Shown: piece after piece, positions 6,356-8,332 of the stretch
Layout: each line of letters starts with the position of its first letter
Position numbering within the stretch: the first letter of the stretch is position 1
Source: JBOHNM01 sp050730675
GTDB taxonomy: Bacteria; Planctomycetota; Phycisphaerae; Phycisphaerales; UBA1924
Direction of reading: 5' to 3'
DNA length: 8,332 nt
Assembly (NCBI GenBank): GCA_050730675.1
Contig: JBOHNM010000167.1
Location: 1-8,332 of the forward strand
Translations under genes and position numbers: made by a program
The notes under the pieces: generated by a model
Databases searched by the model: none
What the model was told of the DNA's origin: nothing
The model's input: only the letters and a program-made list of their open reading frames with translations

Positions 6356-6402
6356 GCCGCGGCACGCCCACCCGCTCTGCACGACTTTTTTCGCGCCGCG
6401 GC
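6356..6402 (+). promoter_or_regulatory. GC stem in the cold-shock gene leader
   Basis: The self-complementary octamer GCCGCGGC occurs at 6356-6363 and 6395-6402, inside a longer 11-base direct repeat (CGCCGCGGCAC at 6355 and 6394). As RNA the two copies can pair as an 8-bp GC stem over a 31-base loop that contains a T6 run (6386-6391). The start codon and its GAAGGG lie about 10-20 bases downstream. Temperature-dependent leader folding is known for E. coli cspA; a like role here is inference. Confidence 0.35.
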
Positions 6403-6424
6403 ACAGTCCCCCGAAGGGTTCGGT

Positions 6425-6733
6425 ATGCCGGAGCAATCGCCGGATCGCATTGTCGGTCTGGAAGGCGTCGTGAAGTGGTTCGACCCGAAGAAAGGTTTCG
6501 GGTTCATCATCGGACCCCAGGGTCAGGACATCTTCGCCCACTACTCCAAGATCGAGGGCGAGGGCTTCCGCGTCCTCAAGGACGGCACCGCCGTCATCTA
6601 CGACGCCGAACGCGGCGACAAAGGCTGGCACGCCACCAAGATCGTCCGCGCGCCCGATGCAGCGGGTGAGGGCGGGGGCAGCGGCGGGGCCGATCCCGAG
6701 AAGAAGGCCTACTCCCGCACGCCGCGGCGATAA
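6425..6733 (+). CDS. Cold-shock-domain RNA-binding protein with Gly-rich tail
   Basis: 102 residues: a single cold-shock domain (about 11-76) plus a 26-residue tail rich in Gly, Asp/Glu and Arg/Lys. Such proteins bind single-stranded RNA or DNA and melt mRNA structure in the cytoplasm. Both binding motifs are present: RNP1 as K-G-F-G-F-I (23-28) after V-V-K-W-F (15-19), and RNP2 as D-I-F-A-H-Y (35-40). I chose the ATG at 6425, which has GAAGGG 6 bases upstream and starts 14 residues before VVKWF. An in-frame ATG at 6338 would add 29 residues but has no ribosome site, sits about 3 bases from the predicted transcript start and would overlap the leader stem. The histidine kinase gene starts 9 bases after the stop. 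Cold induction is not shown; many such proteins are made constitutively. Confidence 0.92.
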   Translation: MPEQSPDRIVGLEGVVKWFDPKKGFGFIIGPQGQDIFAHYSKIEGEGFRVLKDGTAVIYDAERGDKGWHATKIVRAPDAAGEGGGSGGADPEKKAYSRTPRR

Positions 6734-6742
6734 ACTCCACAC

Positions 6743-7642
6743 TTGGACCTCGCCCCGGTGTTCATCTCGCTCAGTTGCGGCCTTCTGCTCGGTGCCATCG
6801 CCGTGCGCGTCCTGGTCCTCCGCCAGAGTACCCGCGCCCGCGCCGCCGAACGCCGCGCCCGCCAGGCCGAGCGCCTCGCCGAGATCGGCTCCATGACCGG
6901 CGGCCTCGCCCACGAGATCAAGAATCCCCTCTCCACCATCGGCCTCAACGCCCAGCTCCTGGCCGAGGGCATCGAGGAACTCCCCGCCGACTCCGAGCAC
7001 AAGGGCCGCCTGCTCAAGCGCGTCGGCGCACTCCGCCGCGAGACCGAGCGCCTCCGCGGCATCCTCACCGACTTCCTCGAATACGCCGGCCAGGTCCGCC
7101 TCGATAAACGCCCGGGCGACCTCAACGCCATCGTCTCCGAACTCGCCGACTTCTACACCCCCGAGGCCGAGCGCCAGGGCGTCCGCATCCGCCTCGACCT
7201 CACCGCCGAGCCACTGCAGGCCAGCTTCGACCAGCGCCTCCTCAAACAGGCCCTGCTCAACCTCATGCTCAACGGCACGCAGGCGATGGCGGCCGGCGGT
7301 TCGGCCAACGGAGCCGCGAGCGGCAGTGGGGGAGGCGCCGGCCACAAGGGCGAACTCATCCTCCGCACCCGCGCCGCCGCCGACGCCGAAAAACGCCCCC
7401 TCGCCGAAGTCCATGTCATCGACACCGGCCCGGGCATCGCCCCCGATGTGAAGGACAAGATCTTCAACCCTTACTTCACCACCAAGAACGGCGGCACAGG
7501 CCTGGGCCTCCCCACCAGCCGCCGCTACATCGAGGAGCACGGGGGGAGGATCGATGTGCACTCGACGCTCGGGGTGGGTTCGGATTTTTGTGTCGTCCTG
7601 CCGGGGCAGGACGAGCGAATAGGGAACGAGCCCTCCGCGTGA
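6743..7642 (+). CDS. Membrane-anchored sensor histidine kinase (NtrB/ZraS-like core)
   Basis: 299 residues. One transmembrane helix (about 6-26) is followed by a short charged coiled linker and a complete kinase core. The H-box has the phospho-accepting H57 in G-G-L-A-H-E-I-K-N-P-L, the N-box has N177 in L-N-L-M-L-N-G-T-Q-A, the D-box is D-T-G-P-G-I (227-232), the F-box is I-F-N-P-Y-F-T-T-K (240-248), and the G2 box is G-T-G-L-G-L-P (251-257). It should autophosphorylate H57 with ATP and pass phosphate to a response regulator, none of which is in the window. No periplasmic, PAS or HAMP sensor is visible. A Gly/Ser/Ala-rich insert (185-200) follows the N-box. The start is the first codon available after the in-frame cold-shock stop, a TTG with no SD; GTG at 6758 is the alternative. 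The 9-base gap suggests cotranscription and perhaps coupled translation. Confidence 0.88.
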   Translation: MDLAPVFISLSCGLLLGAIAVRVLVLRQSTRARAAERRARQAERLAEIGSMTGGLAHEIKNPLSTIGLNAQLLAEGIEELPADSEHKGRLLKRVGALRRETERLRGILTDFLEYAGQVRLDKRPGDLNAIVSELADFYTPEAERQGVRIRLDLTAEPLQASFDQRLLKQALLNLMLNGTQAMAAGGSANGAASGSGGGAGHKGELILRTRAAADAEKRPLAEVHVIDTGPGIAPDVKDKIFNPYFTTKNGGTGLGLPTSRRYIEEHGGRIDVHSTLGVGSDFCVVLPGQDERIGNEPSA

Positions 7643-7650
7643 GCGAAGGG
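7631..7650. other. Hairpin at the convergent 3' ends
   Basis: CCCT-C-CGC (7631-7638) pairs with GCG-A-AGGG (7643-7650) over a GTGA tetraloop, with one mismatch. It overlaps the kinase stop codon. No T-run follows on either strand, so it is not a standard terminator, though it could protect a 3' end. It is the only structure seen between the kinase and the minus-strand gene. Confidence 0.25.
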
Positions 7651-7684
7651 TCGCGTCGTGGGTCGTGAATAACGCCGACACCAA

Positions 7685-8332
7685 CTACATGTCTTCAAAC
7701 TCTGCCAGGCGACCGTCCTTGTCGCGATCATTCGCTTCACCGTCGTAATGCTCAGCAACGCGATTAATGAGGGCCGCCGTTCTCGGATGCTTGTGCAGAA
7801 CACGCTCAGCAAAGGCCCGAAAGTCGTCTCGCAACTTGCGTTCAGCCTCGCCTGTCGGACCAACTGTGTGAGTGCCTCGCTTATTCAGGGTTGCCATGCC
7901 AAACCCCGCTTCGAGTCTCGGGCTGGCAATAGACTCGATCAAATCACGCACGGCACTGCATGGCCAACTCCCATCAGCATCGGCTGGTGCATATGCAAAT
8001 GCCATTCCGATGTGCTTGTCGCAACTGTCGACCCGATCCGAGTTTCGCGCCAACTCTCGGGCAGTGCGAACCCAAGCGTTGAGCAATCCCGTATTGACTG
8101 TCCCCGTTGCTACAGATGATGCAGGGAGTGGGGATTTCTGAACTGGCTGCTCGCTCGCGGGCGCGCCTGCCGGTGGTTCGAGGCCAGGCAGAGTGTGCCA
8201 AGCTTCAAGCAATCTCCATGCGTGAGTCACGCGTTGTCGTCGTTCCGCCGATCGCGTTCCCTCTTCCTTCGGCTCCGACTCACCCATACCAACTTCTCCT
8301 TTTCCGCGGTAGACAAGTCCTAGTAGGTCTAC
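7685..8332 (-). CDS. Unknown conserved C-terminal domain, probably the 3' part of a larger gene
   Basis: The stop is at 7685-7687 and the frame stays open to the window edge (216 codons), so I treat the gene as cut at its 5' end. The first codons read VDLLGLVYRGKGEVGM. From memory, large uncharacterised bacterial proteins often end in a region like this: an L-L-x-L-V-[FY]-R helix, then a helix like A-W-R-L-L-E-x-W-x-x-L-P-G, a W-V-x-x-A-R helix, an I-G...A-Y-A-P-x-D-x-D-G-x-W-P-C segment, an L-E-x-G-F...N-x-R-G segment and a closing P-R-T-A...V-A-E-H-Y helix. All are here; counted from the ATG at 8287 they fall at 23-35, 72-77, 93-110, 125-138 and 168-181. I cannot name the family or its function. 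That internal ATG has AAGGAGA 7 bases upstream (8295-8301) and would give a 200-residue protein; this is the main alternative. No signal peptide or membrane helix is seen. Third-position GC is about 55% in 40 codons I counted, far below the neighbours, which suggests transfer. It converges on the kinase gene with a 42-base gap. Confidence 0.65.
   Translation of the reverse strand, partial: VDLLGLVYRGKGEVGMGESEPKEEGTRSAERRQRVTHAWRLLEAWHTLPGLEPPAGAPASEQPVQKSPLPASSVATGTVNTGLLNAWVRTARELARNSDRVDSCDKHIGMAFAYAPADADGSWPCSAVRDLIESIASPRLEAGFGMATLNKRGTHTVGPTGEAERKLRDDFRAFAERVLHKHPRTAALINRVAEHYDGEANDRDKDGRLAEFEDM

Noticed and set aside
6080..7684. Open frame of 534 codons on the minus strand opposite the cold-shock and kinase genes
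   Set aside because: It spans two well-supported plus-strand genes and the pnp terminator, and its Gly/Ala/Val/Asp-rich translation has no recognisable fold or ribosome site.
1..8332. CRISPR array, insertion sequence, attachment site or replication origin
   Set aside because: No regularly spaced near-identical repeats, transposase, terminal inverted repeats with target duplication, integrase or clustered DnaA-box-like sites were seen. The repeats found are short pairs.

Overview
The window looks like chromosomal DNA of a GC-rich planctomycete, probably of the Phycisphaerae. This is an inference from three things. The large secreted protein on the left ends in a doubled, Cys-flanked dockerin-like module (GILTTDDLIYFLAQFF and AITADDLVYFLAVFF) of the kind I associate with that group. 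The housekeeping genes use G or C at nearly every third codon position. Promoters, Shine-Dalgarno sites and intrinsic terminators look ordinary for bacteria.

Layout from left to right. Positions 1-110 hold nothing I can name. A strong minus-strand terminator (111-148) closes an 881-residue exported multidomain protein (179-2824, minus), which has its own ribosome binding site and a candidate promoter. A gene-poor stretch of about 650 bases (2825-3473) follows. Its middle (3090-3354) packs six stem-loops almost end to end, and its right end is the leader of rpsO. Next comes the conserved pair rpsO (ribosomal protein S15, 3474-3743) and pnp (polynucleotide phosphorylase, 3979-6165). They are separated by an intrinsic terminator and a roughly 100-base foldable pnp leader, and pnp ends at a perfect 12-bp terminator. 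A cold-shock-domain protein (6425-6733) with a structured leader is followed after 9 bases by a small membrane-anchored histidine kinase (6743-7642). From the right edge, convergent to the kinase, comes the 3' part of a gene of unknown function (7685-8332, minus).

The centre is RNA metabolism: S15 and PNPase share a locus in many bacteria, and PNPase and cold-shock proteins both act on structured mRNA. The cold-shock/kinase pair is probably one transcript; no response regulator is visible for the kinase. The flanks look more accessory. By hand count, codon third-position GC is about 60% in the N-terminal third of the secreted protein and about 55% in the right-edge gene, against 90-95% elsewhere.

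I did not find a complete new system. The best leads are the right-edge gene (unknown domain, atypical codon use, reading frame open to the window end), the stem-loop cluster upstream of rpsO, and the mosaic secreted protein.
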